Assembly (NCBI RefSeq): GCF_000368825.1
Contig: NZ_KB849717.1
Location: 976,792-1,040,791 of the forward strand
Origin: Acinetobacter ursingii DSM 16037 = CIP 107286
GTDB taxonomy: Bacteria; Pseudomonadota; Gammaproteobacteria; Pseudomonadales; Moraxellaceae
DNA: 64,000 bases
Reading direction: 5' to 3'
Positions 37,838 through 47,326 of the stretch are shown one piece after another. Position 1 is the stretch's first letter, and every line of letters begins with the position of its first letter. The position numbers and the translations under genes were made by a program. The notes beneath the pieces are model-generated. The model was not told the origin of the DNA and did not search any database. It saw only the letters and a list, made by a program, of their open reading frames with translations.

Positions 37838-38048
37838 ATCTGCTTTTAATTACACAACCGCAACTTCTCATCACGTACTGAATCTATTCAATGTGATTAA
37901 ATAAAAGCGGTCATCAGATTCTTTTTGTCTTTGTTTAATCCCTGTTCATTTTTCTTTTCAAGGGAGAAATAAAAGGACTGATGACAGAAATCTATTGGAT
38001 AGAAGTGACACTTTACAACAATAACATTTGACTCAGGAGGATCCAGAT

Positions 38049-38666
38049 ATGTTGCATTTGCATATTCATCCAGAAAATCCACAAGCCCGATTGATTACTC
38101 AGGCCGTTGAACGTATCCGTGCAGGCGAAGTAGTGGTCTATCCAACCGATGCCGCCTATGCGATTGGTTGTCAGATTGGCAATAAAAGCGCAATGGAGCG
38201 TATTGCGCAAATTCGTGGACTTGGCCCAAAACATCAATATGCGATTATGTGTTGCGATTTATCAGATATTGCCACTTATGCCAAAGTCGATAATGCCATG
38301 TATCGTTTATTGAAAAATAATACACCAGCAATCACCACTTTTATCTTGCCAGCCACCAGCGAAGTTCCAAAGCGGTTAATGCACCCCAAAAAGAAAACTA
38401 TCGGGCTACGTATTCCGACTAATCCTATCTGTCAGGCATTGTTACAAGAATTAGGTGAACCCATTTTGACCAGTACCCTGATCTTACCGGGTCAGGAAGA
38501 TCCATTGGATGATCCTTATGATATTGAAAATCAATTATCTAAGCGGATTGATGTGTTTATCGATGGAGGATTTGGCACATTGACCACCACCAGTATTGTA
38601 GATTTGTCTGGAGACCATCCTGAGGTTGTTCGTCAAGGCGCAGGTGATGTGAGTGCGTTTGAGTAA
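38049..38666 (+). CDS. yciO: YciO-type Sua5/YrdC domain protein
   Basis: This 205-residue protein belongs to the Sua5/YrdC/YciO family, whose Sua5 and TsaC members make threonylcarbamoyl-AMP for tRNA t6A. The sequence aligns best with E. coli YciO (206 residues). Matching segments are IHPENPQARLITQAVE, VVYPTDAAYAIGCQIG, NNTPAITTFILP, KTIGLRIPTNPICQALL and VVRQGAGDVSAFE. ATG 38049 has AGGAGG eight bases upstream. Whether YciO proteins act in t6A synthesis in vivo is not established. It is convergent with a GNAT gene 15 bases away. Confidence 0.9.
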   Translation: MLHLHIHPENPQARLITQAVERIRAGEVVVYPTDAAYAIGCQIGNKSAMERIAQIRGLGPKHQYAIMCCDLSDIATYAKVDNAMYRLLKNNTPAITTFILPATSEVPKRLMHPKKKTIGLRIPTNPICQALLQELGEPILTSTLILPGQEDPLDDPYDIENQLSKRIDVFIDGGFGTLTTTSIVDLSGDHPEVVRQGAGDVSAFE

Positions 38667-38681
38667 GCATTCATAGCCACC

Positions 38682-39416
38682 TTACAAAGGACGAAATTGT
38701 TCAATCACATCATTTAAACGTTGTTTTTGCTTGGCATGTTCATCAAAGTTATCAGGGCTTAGCCAGACATCATAGGCAGATTTCAATTCAAACCACTCCT
38801 CGTCAATGATTGAAAACCATGCTGTATTGCGGTTACGTCCTTTTGTTACTCGATCTTGGCGAAATAGTCCTTCAAAATAAAATCCAAAGCGTAATGCCGC
38901 ACGTTTTGAAGGCTCATTCAAGTCATCACACTTCCATTCGATTCGTCTAAAATTGTAATCAAAACACTGTTTAAGCAATAAAAAGACAGCTTCTGTAGCA
39001 GCGGTTGTATGTTTTAAGCGATGTGAAAAATACACGTTGCCAATTTCAATGGCAGCATGCGCTAAACGTGGATTGAGCAATGCGATCCAACCCACGACTT
39101 CATCATTCATCTTAATTAGATAATGATACGAAGGATGAAACCCAAATACATTTTGCAGGGCATGCTTCAACTCATCGCGACTTTGAAAACCCTCATAGGG
39201 TAAATATGTCCAACACCGTGCATCTGGTTCAGTGCTAATCGTTTGCCAAAGTTGCTCTAGCTCCAAATCATTTGGACAGGTATCAGAAAGAGGAAGTAAT
39301 TCCACAAATTGTCCTGTTAATTTCTCATATTGATAACTTACAGGTAATAATTGTTGAACCTGAAATCCAACAGGTTGTTGGTACAAATTTAAGTTTGATT
39401 TAAAATAATTTTTCAT
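38682..39416 (-). CDS. GNAT-family acetyltransferase (RimJ/RimL-like)
   Basis: This 244-residue protein has a GNAT fold of the RimJ/RimL type in its last 190 residues. The pieces seen are GWIALLNPRLAHAAIEIGNV, the CoA-loop region HRLKHTTAATEAVFLLLKQC, and EWKCDDLNEPSKRAALRFGF followed by YFEGLFRQDRVTKGRNRNTAWF. This pattern is common in proteins that acetylate N-termini or small amines, but the target is unknown. An N-terminal extension of about 45 residues precedes the domain. It stands alone, convergent with yciO and divergent from scpA across 255 AT-rich bases. Confidence 0.85.
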   Translation of the reverse strand: MKNYFKSNLNLYQQPVGFQVQQLLPVSYQYEKLTGQFVELLPLSDTCPNDLELEQLWQTISTEPDARCWTYLPYEGFQSRDELKHALQNVFGFHPSYHYLIKMNDEVVGWIALLNPRLAHAAIEIGNVYFSHRLKHTTAATEAVFLLLKQCFDYNFRRIEWKCDDLNEPSKRAALRFGFYFEGLFRQDRVTKGRNRNTAWFSIIDEEWFELKSAYDVWLSPDNFDEHAKQKQRLNDVIEQFRPL

Positions 39417-39671
39417 TTTAATTATGCCCTAAGTCTAGTCTATTGATCCGACCACATTTCTAAACAAAATAACACTATCACAAAACCTTGAGCGTATTTA
39501 GGTATAAAATAGTGTTTATTTATTTATGGTTTTAATGCTTTTAACAATTTATTAAAGTCTGAATTTCCATTAGAATAAAAGCCATTCTAATCTCCTTCTC
39601 TTTATGGCATTTATGCTCAATATGTCTAAAGTGACTCATGCTTTTGAAAATTCGCGTGGCCTATAACTGTA

Positions 39672-40463
39672 ATGAACCAAGCTTTGAATCATTCATCGGA
39701 AGCCTTGCCGCAGATTCGCGTATTGGACGAATGGCAAGATGTTATTCCTGAAGATTTATATATTCCGCCTGCTGCTTTTGAAATTTTACTCGAACATTTC
39801 GAGGGACCCCTCGACTTCCTGATTCACCTAATTCAAAAAAATGGTTTTGATTTATTACAACTCGATATTGCCCCTATTGCGACTCAGTACCTTTCTTATA
39901 TGGATGCAATGAAGTCTCTCAATATTGAATTGACCGCAGACTATATGGTCATGGCAGCGTTGTTGGCTGATCTTAAATCACGATTACTCCTTCCTAAACC
40001 CACATCAATCACTTTAGAAAAAGATCCTAAACAGGAACTCATTGATCGTTTAGAAACCTATTTGCGTATTAAGCAAGCTGCCGAACGTTTAGGACAGTTT
40101 ACAGTACTAGATCGGGATACTTTTAGCCCGAATGTCGGGTTAGGTCATACAGCACCTGTGTATGAAGGATATGATGTCGAAAGCTTACGCGATGCACTGT
40201 TTTGTGTGTTTAATCGACCTGAACCTGTCATGCATACGGTTGAACAAGAACCTGTTTTACTTGAAGAACGTATTGCGTTTATTCAGGAAAAAGTTAGCTC
40301 TGGGTCTGTTTTAGTATTTGAGGAATTATTAAATCCAGTACAGGGTCGGATGGGCATGGTCGTGACCTTTATGGCCGTATTGGAACTGACGCGCCAACAA
40401 ATAATCAGAATTGTTAGCGCAGGTATTGATGCGCCACTTGCGATTCAGGGAGCACAGTTATGA
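39672..40463 (+). CDS. scpA: Segregation and condensation protein A
   Basis: ScpA is the kleisin that bridges the Smc heads in the bacterial condensin. The 263-residue product has the kleisin N-terminal signature FEILLEHFEGPLDFLIHLIQ (about 34-53), then ITPIATQYLSYM-like and ADYMVMAALLADLKSRLLLP segments. A winged-helix C-terminus for the Smc cap site includes VVTFMAVLELTRQQIIRI. An Asn/Gln-rich 30-residue N-terminal extension precedes the domain. scpB overlaps its stop by four bases. The Smc partner is encoded at 54-58 kb. Confidence 0.93.
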   Translation: MNQALNHSSEALPQIRVLDEWQDVIPEDLYIPPAAFEILLEHFEGPLDFLIHLIQKNGFDLLQLDIAPIATQYLSYMDAMKSLNIELTADYMVMAALLADLKSRLLLPKPTSITLEKDPKQELIDRLETYLRIKQAAERLGQFTVLDRDTFSPNVGLGHTAPVYEGYDVESLRDALFCVFNRPEPVMHTVEQEPVLLEERIAFIQEKVSSGSVLVFEELLNPVQGRMGMVVTFMAVLELTRQQIIRIVSAGIDAPLAIQGAQL

Positions 40464-41050
40464 CTCTCGATCAACAACTGGCGATGTCACCTGAAGACAT
40501 GCATCATGATGTGTTATTGCAAATTGAAGCGATTTTATTTGCCAGTGATGCACCAGTGTCACTTGCACGATTAAAACAAGCCTTTCAGGATCAATATAAT
40601 AAACCGCAATTACGTCAGTTTTTACAACAGCTTGCTGTCTTACAACATGGGCGATCTATTGAACTGATTGAAACTGCTCAAGGCTTTCGGTTTCAGGTTC
40701 GATCAAAATATCGTAATATAATCACACAAGTTTGGCCCGAACGCCCAACCAAGCTCTCACCGTCATTGCTCGAAACCATTGCCGTGATCGCCTATCATCA
40801 GCCAGTCACGCGCGCGGATATTGAACAGATTCGTGGTGTTACCAACAATAGTCAGTTTTTGCGCACATTATTTGACTGGAACTGGATTAAAGAATCGGGC
40901 TTTAGAGACTTACCCGGAAGACCTGCGTTGTTGATTACAACGCCCCAATTTTTGAACGCTTTTGGCCTAGCATCTTTAGGTCAATTGCCTCCCCTACAGG
41001 ATGCCAAGGAAGCTTTCATGACACTGGATGCAAATGCAGTCAAGTCTTGA
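40460..41050 (+). CDS. scpB: Segregation and condensation protein B
   Basis: ScpB dimers bind the middle of ScpA and regulate the Smc head. The 196-residue product has two winged-helix domains: ILFASDAPVSLARLKQAF at the start and LSPSLLETIAVIAYHQPVTR then IEQIRGV in the second, where the conserved AYHQPVTR block is the family signature. Its start overlaps scpA (ATGA), so translation is coupled, and rluB follows after 41 bases, the usual gammaproteobacterial order. Confidence 0.93.
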   Translation: MTLDQQLAMSPEDMHHDVLLQIEAILFASDAPVSLARLKQAFQDQYNKPQLRQFLQQLAVLQHGRSIELIETAQGFRFQVRSKYRNIITQVWPERPTKLSPSLLETIAVIAYHQPVTRADIEQIRGVTNNSQFLRTLFDWNWIKESGFRDLPGRPALLITTPQFLNAFGLASLGQLPPLQDAKEAFMTLDANAVKS

Positions 41051-41091
41051 ATAGGTGAACTGTTGACAATTAATTCTAAGGTTGTGCTGTC

Positions 41092-42021
41092 ATGAGTGAA
41101 AAGTTGCAAAAAGTATTAGCGCGAATCGGTCTCGGTTCACGTCGATATATGGAAGAGGTTATTGCCGCAGGTCGCGTCAGTGTAAATGGTCAGATTGCGC
41201 AGGTAGGCGAACGAATCGAACCAGGTGATGAATTACGTATTGATGGTCGTAAAGTTCAGTTTCAAGTCGAAGATGAAATTCGTCGTCGTGTCCTGATTTA
41301 TTACAAACCTGAAGGTGAAATCTGTTCCCGCAACGACCCTGAACAGCGTCCAACTGTGTTTGAGCATCTCCCTCAAATTGCCAATGATCGTTGGGTTATG
41401 GTAGGCCGTCTGGACATTAACAGTACAGGTTTATTGCTTTTTACAAATGATGGTGAACTTGCCAATCGTTTAATGCATCCTTCCAATGAAGTTGAACGTG
41501 AATATGCAGTTCGCGTCATGGGTGAAGTTACTCCGCAAATCCGTCAAACCCTTTTAAATGGTGTAGTATTGGATGATGGCCCTGCCAAATTCGAGTCATT
41601 TTCAGAGCTTGGTGGTGATGGGATCAACCGTTGGTATCAGGTTGTGGTTAAAGAAGGACGTAACCGCGAAGTCCGTCGTTTATTTGAATCACAAGGTTTA
41701 AAAGTCAGCCGTTTGTTGCGTACCCGTTATGGCACTGTAATTTTGCCACGTGAACTGCGCACTGGCCGCTGGATGGAACTAGATAAAGCAGATATTGATA
41801 ACCTAACTAAACTGGTTGAACTCAAGCCACGCCAAGGTACTGGTCTGTATGGTATGGCCAAACGTCGTACTGAACGTATGGTGGAAAAACCGCTTGCTGC
41901 ACGTCGTGGTGGTTACTTACGTCAACAAAAACGTGATACTGACGATCAAACTGAAAGCCAATCCAAACCATTTACTCAACGTAAAAGCTTAGGTCAAAAC
42001 AAAACTTTTAAAAAGTTTTAA
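41092..42021 (+). CDS. rluB: 23S rRNA pseudouridine(2605) synthase RluB
   Basis: RluB isomerises U2605 in 23S rRNA. The 309-residue product has an N-terminal S4 RNA-binding domain (about 1-60, KLQKVLARIGLGSRRYMEE). The RsuA/RluB catalytic domain follows, with the active aspartate in VGRLDINSTGLLLFTNDGEL and the GRNREVRRLFES block. The last 50 residues are a basic, Gln/Lys-rich tail typical of RluB. It is the third gene of scpA-scpB-rluB and ends at a terminator. Confidence 0.93.
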   Translation: MSEKLQKVLARIGLGSRRYMEEVIAAGRVSVNGQIAQVGERIEPGDELRIDGRKVQFQVEDEIRRRVLIYYKPEGEICSRNDPEQRPTVFEHLPQIANDRWVMVGRLDINSTGLLLFTNDGELANRLMHPSNEVEREYAVRVMGEVTPQIRQTLLNGVVLDDGPAKFESFSELGGDGINRWYQVVVKEGRNREVRRLFESQGLKVSRLLRTRYGTVILPRELRTGRWMELDKADIDNLTKLVELKPRQGTGLYGMAKRRTERMVEKPLAARRGGYLRQQKRDTDDQTESQSKPFTQRKSLGQNKTFKKF

Positions 42022-42040
42022 TCCAAAATCTCAATGAAAT

Positions 42041-42068
42041 GAAAGAGCCCAAGATTGGGCTCTTTTTC
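42041..42068 (+). terminator. Terminator after rluB
   Basis: AAGAGCCC and GGGCTCTT pair around a six-base loop and are followed by TTTTCATTTT. Confidence 0.9.
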
Positions 42069-42166
42069 ATTTTATGCTAATTTTTTTTGTGAATTTTACT
42101 ATTTTATAGGTAGACAGTTTTGTATATAATTCTCACGAAATAAAACAATTCAACAACAATAGGTTC

Positions 42167-43299
42167 ATGATGATGAAAAAAATATCTTACTTGGCAATCG
42201 CAGTTTCTTTAGTGACTTTAGCTGGCTGTGGGGTGGCGGATCAGGTGATTCTGGGATGACTGCTGGTGGGAATAATACAGGCAATGGATCAGGAGATACT
42301 AAATTAAAATGTGATCGTGGTATTTTACTTAACTCCAATTTAACAGCTAAATCTATTTTTGATGAAACGCTATATAGCATAAATTATTTAGATATAATGG
42401 GTGTAGATTCATCTGGACGTATTCAGCTCGAAAAAGATGGAATTTATGCTAAAAAAATTTCTATTAATGGACAAATGTTATATTCAGAATATCTTCAGAT
42501 TTATAATCTTGGCCTTACAGAAATTAAAACTAATAAACAACTCATGCCTGTTGATTATGAATTAAACTCATCAGGTCTTTACACAACAAAAACATACCAA
42601 AAACAAAATAATGGTTGGCCAATTGGTTATCTTACAACATCAAACAACTTGATATTATCATTAGCAACATTCAACGATAAATGTAATTTTTCTGTAAATA
42701 AATTAGAATATACCTTTGAGAGTATTGATTTATCTGGAAAAAAAATATCAGATATATTACCTAACAATATTTTAACGCAATATCCTAAAAAAAATAATTA
42801 TACCTATATAAATCCTTATATCGGTCAAATTTTAAAGAAAAATTCGCAAGCCTTAGCTAAACTTCTAAATAGTAATACAACTTTCCCATCTGGTTCTATT
42901 ATCTACATTCCTAAATCTGCTATATATGATGATAAGGAATTTAGTTTTTCAGAAAGTGATGCAACAACCTACCCAACCCTCGATGCATGGTTTAAAGCGT
43001 ATTATGAAAAAATTCCATCACCTCCATCATACAAGTACGATAAAATCGCGGGTCTAAATGTCATTTACCATGTCGATTCAAATGGAAATCCTGCATATAG
43101 TGGAGCAGATCCAGCAATTGAAATGAATGGAAAAATTTACGACGGAGAGTGGAATATCAAAGGGAATATTCTTTCAACAAATTATGGCGGACCAACGAAT
43201 GATGGATTTCCATATAATGATGTTTCAGGGCAACACTCTTTCTTTAATAAAGCTGCCTACGAGTTTATCTCTGCACAAATCCAAACCTATTATAAATAA
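42167..43299 (+). pseudogene. Frameshifted lipoprotein gene of unknown function
   Basis: A lipoprotein signal begins at ATG 42167, 42170 or 42173 (KKISYLAIAVSLVTLAGC), but the frame ends at TGA 42257. The rest of the gene lies in another frame, open to 43299; its first ATG at 42256 gives 347 residues with no signal of its own. One more G in the four-G tract at 42230-42233 would join them into a continuous Gly-rich lipobox (LAGCGGGGSG) and a mature lipoprotein of about 360 residues. The body is rich in Asn, Lys, Tyr and Ile and more AT-rich than its neighbours. I recognise no domain. It may be a pseudogene, a phase-variable gene or a sequencing error. A TATAAT lies at 42125-42130. Confidence 0.72.
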
Positions 43300-43321
43300 T
43301 GTGATCTAAATTATTTATCAA

Positions 43322-43354
43322 TAAAGGCTTTATCTTTCTGATAAAGCCTTTTTG
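43322..43354 (+). terminator. Terminator after the lipoprotein gene
   Basis: AAAGGCTTTAT and ATAAAGCCTTT pair around a seven-base loop and run into TTTT. It also separates the gene from convergent bioD. Confidence 0.88.
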
Positions 43355-43369
43355 CTATATAAGCGATTA

Positions 43370-44011
43370 TTATAATTTTGGAATATTAATCCATTTTGCT
43401 TCTGGAAAATTTTGTTTTAAATAGTTCTTTAAATATTGTGCGGTATCTTTTGAAATGATTTCACCCTGAGATTCATCATTCAGATTATAGGCAAGCGCAT
43501 AAAGCGATAAACCACGTTGTTTTAAGGCTTCCAAACTGAGTAAAGTATGATTAATACTACCCAAACGCCCAGAACTAACCAAAATTACAGGCAACTGTTT
43601 TTGAACAATATAATCTATCGTCAGCAGTTCTGTCGTTAAGGGAACCATCAGCCCACCTGCTCCTTCCAATAACACCACATCAAAACGCTGTTGTAAGATT
43701 TGAGTCGCTTTTTCAATCTTATCAAAATCAATGTCTCGACCATCAAGTTGTGTCGCCAAATGCGGCGAAGCAGGATAACTAAATATCTCAGGCATGGTCA
43801 GTTTTTCATGATCTTCTGGCAACCAGCCTGTCCCCATAATGTCACGATGTTTTTCGATATCTTCAGAAACATCCACATTTCCAGTCTGAATCAATTTTTG
43901 AGTAATGGTCGACTGCCCTTGTGTGTTCCAGAGTTTCGCCAGATAACCTGTGGCATAGGTTTTTCCAATTCCCGTATCAATCCCACTGACAAAATAAACT
44001 AAAGCACTCAT
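43370..44011 (-). CDS. bioD: Dethiobiotin synthase
   Basis: BioD closes the ureido ring of dethiobiotin from DAPA, CO2 and ATP. With ATG 44011 the product has 213 residues. The P-loop variant GIDTGIGKT is at about 10-18 and LLEGAGGLMVPL marks the second conserved block. GGAG lies six bases upstream, and the ATG overlaps the bioC stop (ATGA). It is the last gene of bioA-bioF-bioC-bioD. bioB is not in the window. Confidence 0.94.
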   Translation of the reverse strand: MSALVYFVSGIDTGIGKTYATGYLAKLWNTQGQSTITQKLIQTGNVDVSEDIEKHRDIMGTGWLPEDHEKLTMPEIFSYPASPHLATQLDGRDIDFDKIEKATQILQQRFDVVLLEGAGGLMVPLTTELLTIDYIVQKQLPVILVSSGRLGSINHTLLSLEALKQRGLSLYALAYNLNDESQGEIISKDTAQYLKNYLKQNFPEAKWINIPKL

Positions 44012-44772
44012 GCTTTTCTCCGTGCGATACAATAAATGGGATGATAGGTCAAAAAATACTGCTGATTTTCTAGCTGAAACTGTTGATAGCGTTGATAAAA
44101 TTCAGTAAGTGATTGTTTTGTCCAGCGTTGTTGCTGTACAGATGCTCCAGTCACACCCGTCGCTTTAAGATGTTTAAGTACCGCTTTCGGGGTTGCAAAC
44201 TGCATATATAAAGATTGTTGGCTTAGCTCAACAATCTCAAAGTTTACTTTTTCAAGTTGTTGTCGCCAGTCATCAATCGACCAGTATTCTAAACCCTGCC
44301 CAGTAAGCTGTTTAATCTCAGTAAAATTATCAGGACCAAAGGTCGAAAAACATAACCAGCCTTGCGCTTTCAATACATCATGACAACGCGCCAAAAGTTT
44401 AGGTAAATCATTAATCCACTGAAGGGCTGAACTCGACACGATTGCATCTGAATCTCCTGGTAAATCCAGTGTTTCAATATCCCCAATCATCCATTGGATC
44501 GGTAAATGATCCTGAAAATGTCGCTGCACTTGTGGATACAAATCATTCAGATACCACTGTTCAATTTGAAAATTTTTAACCAATTGATGGGTTAAATTGC
44601 CCGATCCACAGCCAATTTCCAAAACATGCGCTAAATTTTCAGGACAATGGTTTTGCATCAATTGACTTAAATGCTGACTGATTTGTTTTTGGATAACCGC
44701 TTGTTCAGTATAGCTTTGTCCCGCTTTGGCAAAACGCTGGGCAATCAGGGATTTATTGAGATTCACAAACAT
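44008..44772 (-). CDS. bioC: Malonyl-ACP O-methyltransferase BioC
   Basis: BioC methylates malonyl-ACP so that the fatty-acid enzymes can build a pimeloyl chain. The 254-residue SAM-dependent enzyme has an N-terminal basic segment (LIAQRFAKAGQSYTEQA, typical of BioC), motif I LEIGCGSGNL at 51-60, and IVSSSALQWINDLPKLL, where the ALQW is the BioC signature. WLCFSTFGPDNFTEI follows. It overlaps both bioF (10 bases) and bioD (4 bases), so all three are translationally coupled. Confidence 0.93.
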   Translation of the reverse strand: MFVNLNKSLIAQRFAKAGQSYTEQAVIQKQISQHLSQLMQNHCPENLAHVLEIGCGSGNLTHQLVKNFQIEQWYLNDLYPQVQRHFQDHLPIQWMIGDIETLDLPGDSDAIVSSSALQWINDLPKLLARCHDVLKAQGWLCFSTFGPDNFTEIKQLTGQGLEYWSIDDWRQQLEKVNFEIVELSQQSLYMQFATPKAVLKHLKATGVTGASVQQQRWTKQSLTEFYQRYQQFQLENQQYFLTYHPIYCIARRKA

Positions 44773-45920
44773 GCTACCAATCGTTGTAGATCATCAGACT
44801 GAATCAGTGATGTTAATGAAATTCTGAGCCGCGCGCTATGCTGCGGCACAGTGGGAGGACGAACAGGCATCGCATAAAAACCATGTTGCTGTACGCTTTG
44901 AGATTTTTCTACCGCTGTTTGGCTTGCTCCGACAATAATCGGCACGATATGGCTGGTCGATGGACTATGATAACCTTTTGCGACAATTGCCGATTGTAAA
45001 TCCTGACTGATCTTGTGCAAATGTAAGCGTTCGCTTTTGGCTGCCATGACTTTTTTAAAGATAAAATCCGACCATGCGATATTGATCGGCGGCAAAGCGG
45101 TACTAAAAATCAATGGACGCATAGTGTTGATCAAATAGCTGCGAATTATTGGATCACAAATCAGATAGCCGCCCACTGATGCACAGGCTTTTCCAAAGGT
45201 ACCGACCAGTAAATCAATATCAGCCATCACGTTATATTGCTCAGCACAGCCCAAACCCTGCTCACCGCGAACACCGATCGCATGTGCTTCATCCACATAC
45301 AACATGACCTTATCAAAACCATGCTTGATTTGAACCAATGCAGCCAAATCCGTTTCATCACCATCCATACTAAAAATACTTTCAGTCACCACAATAATGC
45401 GTTCAATGTCGGCATCATCATGATATTTTTCAATGAGCTGAGTTAAATGCTGTAGATCATTATGCCGATAACGTACATATTTGGCAGAGGATAAGCGAAT
45501 GCCATCAATCATACTGGCATGTACTAGTTTATCCGCTAAAATCAGCGTTTTATCATCACTTAAAGCGGGTAAAATCCCGATATTCATATGATAGCCGCTA
45601 TTAAACAATAGCGCTGCACGACCTAAAAATGCCTGACTTAAATTCGCTTCAAACTGTTCATATTCCTCAAAATTACCTGTCAACAAGCGTGAAGAAGACG
45701 AACTAAAATAACGGCGCTGAATGGGTTGCTGATCTAAAAACTCTTCGCGAAGCTGAGTGTTGGCAGCTAAGCCCAAATAATCATTGGAGGAAAGATTGAG
45801 CATCTTTCTTCCTGTAATCTCAATATAAGCGCCGTGTTGCTTATTGGCGGTAAACTGGCGTAAATTTCCAGTCTGTTTAAGCTGATCAAGCTGCTGTTGA
45901 TAATGATCAAGCAATGCCAT
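44763..45920 (-). CDS. bioF: 8-amino-7-oxononanoate synthase
   Basis: BioF condenses pimeloyl-ACP with L-alanine, using PLP. The 385-residue product has [16 protein letters not shown] [10 protein letters not shown] near residue 45, [30 protein letters not shown], and the PLP lysine in [14 protein letters not shown] at about 240. The C-terminal [20 protein letters not shown] is typical. It overlaps bioA by 14 bases and bioC by 10. Confidence 0.94.
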   Translation of the reverse strand: MALLDHYQQQLDQLKQTGNLRQFTANKQHGAYIEITGRKMLNLSSNDYLGLAANTQLREEFLDQQPIQRRYFSSSSSRLLTGNFEEYEQFEANLSQAFLGRAALLFNSGYHMNIGILPALSDDKTLILADKLVHASMIDGIRLSSAKYVRYRHNDLQHLTQLIEKYHDDADIERIIVVTESIFSMDGDETDLAALVQIKHGFDKVMLYVDEAHAIGVRGEQGLGCAEQYNVMADIDLLVGTFGKACASVGGYLICDPIIRSYLINTMRPLIFSTALPPINIAWSDFIFKKVMAAKSERLHLHKISQDLQSAIVAKGYHSPSTSHIVPIIVGASQTAVEKSQSVQQHGFYAMPVRPPTVPQHSARLRISLTSLIQSDDLQRLVACL

Positions 45921-47229
45921 GTTTCACCTCAACTTGCATCTGTTGTACCACTTCAATCAGTTGCCTTAGCAAGAAATCGAGTTCATCGTGAGAAATGACA
46001 TACGGTGGCATCACATACACCAATTTACCAAAAGGCCTCACCCAGATCCCACGCTCAACAAACTGCTGTTGCAAGGTTTTCATATCGACATTGAACTTGA
46101 GCTCCACCACCCCAATCGCCCCTAAAATACGTACATCTGCCACGTATTCCAATGCAGACAAAATCTGTAATGATTGTAATTGTTCAGATATCCGTTGAAT
46201 ATTGGTTTGCCAATCCTGTTCGAGCAATAACTGAGTACTTCTCAAGGCAACGGCACAGGCCAAAGGATTCGCCATAAAAGTGGGGCCATGCATAAAAACA
46301 CCAGCTTCACCAGCACTAATGGTTTCAGCAATCTGCCTAGTCGTAAGCGTGGCTGATAAAGTCATATAGCCACCTGTCAGTCCTTTACCAATACACATAA
46401 TATCGGGCTCAACCTGTGCATGTTCCCACGCAAACAGTTTTCCAGTACGACCAAAGCCTGTGGCAATTTCATCAAAAATCAGCAGTAACTGATATTGGTC
46501 GCACAACTTGCGGAGCTGTTTTAAATATTCTGGATGATAAAAGCGCATACCACCCGCGCCCTGTACAATCGGTTCAATAATAAATGCAGCTAACTCATGA
46601 TGATGCAGTTTTAAGATTTGCTCCACTTCATCAAGTTCATGCGGATTCCATTCACCATCAAAACGACTTTGCGGCTCAGACACAAAAATACGTTGCGATA
46701 AACTATTTCCAAAAATCTGATGCATGCCCGTGACAGGATCACAAACCGACATGGCATTCCATGTATCGCCATGATAGCCAGAACGTGTCGTAATAAAATT
46801 AGTCTTTTGTTTGAGGGTTGTGTCCGATTCGACTTTTGATGACCCTGCTTTTGATGACCAATACTGAACCGCCATTTTCATGGCGACTTCCACCGCAACT
46901 GAACCTGAGTCGGCATAAAAAATTTTATCCAGACTGGGCGGCGTGATTTTGAGTAGTAATTTTCCCAGTTCAATTGCAGGCTCATGGGTGAGACCACCAA
47001 ACATGATATGTGCCATATGGTCGAGTTGACGCGTCACAGCAAGATCGAGTTCAGGATGATGATAACCATGAATTGCACACCACCATGAAGACATGCCATC
47101 AATCAACTGACGACCATCTTCAAGTTCAATGGTTACGCCATAGGCACGTTTGACTTTAAAGGTAGGCAATGGATGAAGCATGGAGGTATAAGGATGCCAG
47201 ATATGCTCCAAATCAAACTGATCACTCAT
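45907..47229 (-). CDS. bioA: Adenosylmethionine-8-amino-7-oxononanoate aminotransferase
   Basis: BioA makes DAPA from KAPA using SAM as amino donor. The 440-residue class III aminotransferase has HIWHPYTSM at the start and [20 protein letters not shown]. The PLP aspartate is in [19 protein letters not shown], and the PLP lysine is in [11 protein letters not shown] at about 282. It leads the coupled bioA-bioF-bioC-bioD run. A perfect six-base-arm palindrome lies 28-45 bases upstream and is a candidate operator. Confidence 0.95.
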   Translation of the reverse strand: MSDQFDLEHIWHPYTSMLHPLPTFKVKRAYGVTIELEDGRQLIDGMSSWWCAIHGYHHPELDLAVTRQLDHMAHIMFGGLTHEPAIELGKLLLKITPPSLDKIFYADSGSVAVEVAMKMAVQYWSSKAGSSKVESDTTLKQKTNFITTRSGYHGDTWNAMSVCDPVTGMHQIFGNSLSQRIFVSEPQSRFDGEWNPHELDEVEQILKLHHHELAAFIIEPIVQGAGGMRFYHPEYLKQLRKLCDQYQLLLIFDEIATGFGRTGKLFAWEHAQVEPDIMCIGKGLTGGYMTLSATLTTRQIAETISAGEAGVFMHGPTFMANPLACAVALRSTQLLLEQDWQTNIQRISEQLQSLQILSALEYVADVRILGAIGVVELKFNVDMKTLQQQFVERGIWVRPFGKLVYVMPPYVISHDELDFLLRQLIEVVQQMQVEVKHGIA

Positions 47230-47256
47230 CCATTGACTCCATTGATGTACCTTTTC

Positions 47257-47274
47257 AATATGAAACTACATATT
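47257..47274. promoter_or_regulatory. Palindrome upstream of bioA, candidate operator
   Basis: AATATG and CATATT are perfect complements separated by six bases, 28 bases before the bioA ATG. The BirA of this genome has no DNA-binding domain, so another repressor could act here. The binding protein is unknown. Confidence 0.4.
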
Positions 47275-47326
47275 AAACGTGCAGACTTTGAAAATATATT
47301 GCGATAAACACCATTTCGTTTAAAGC

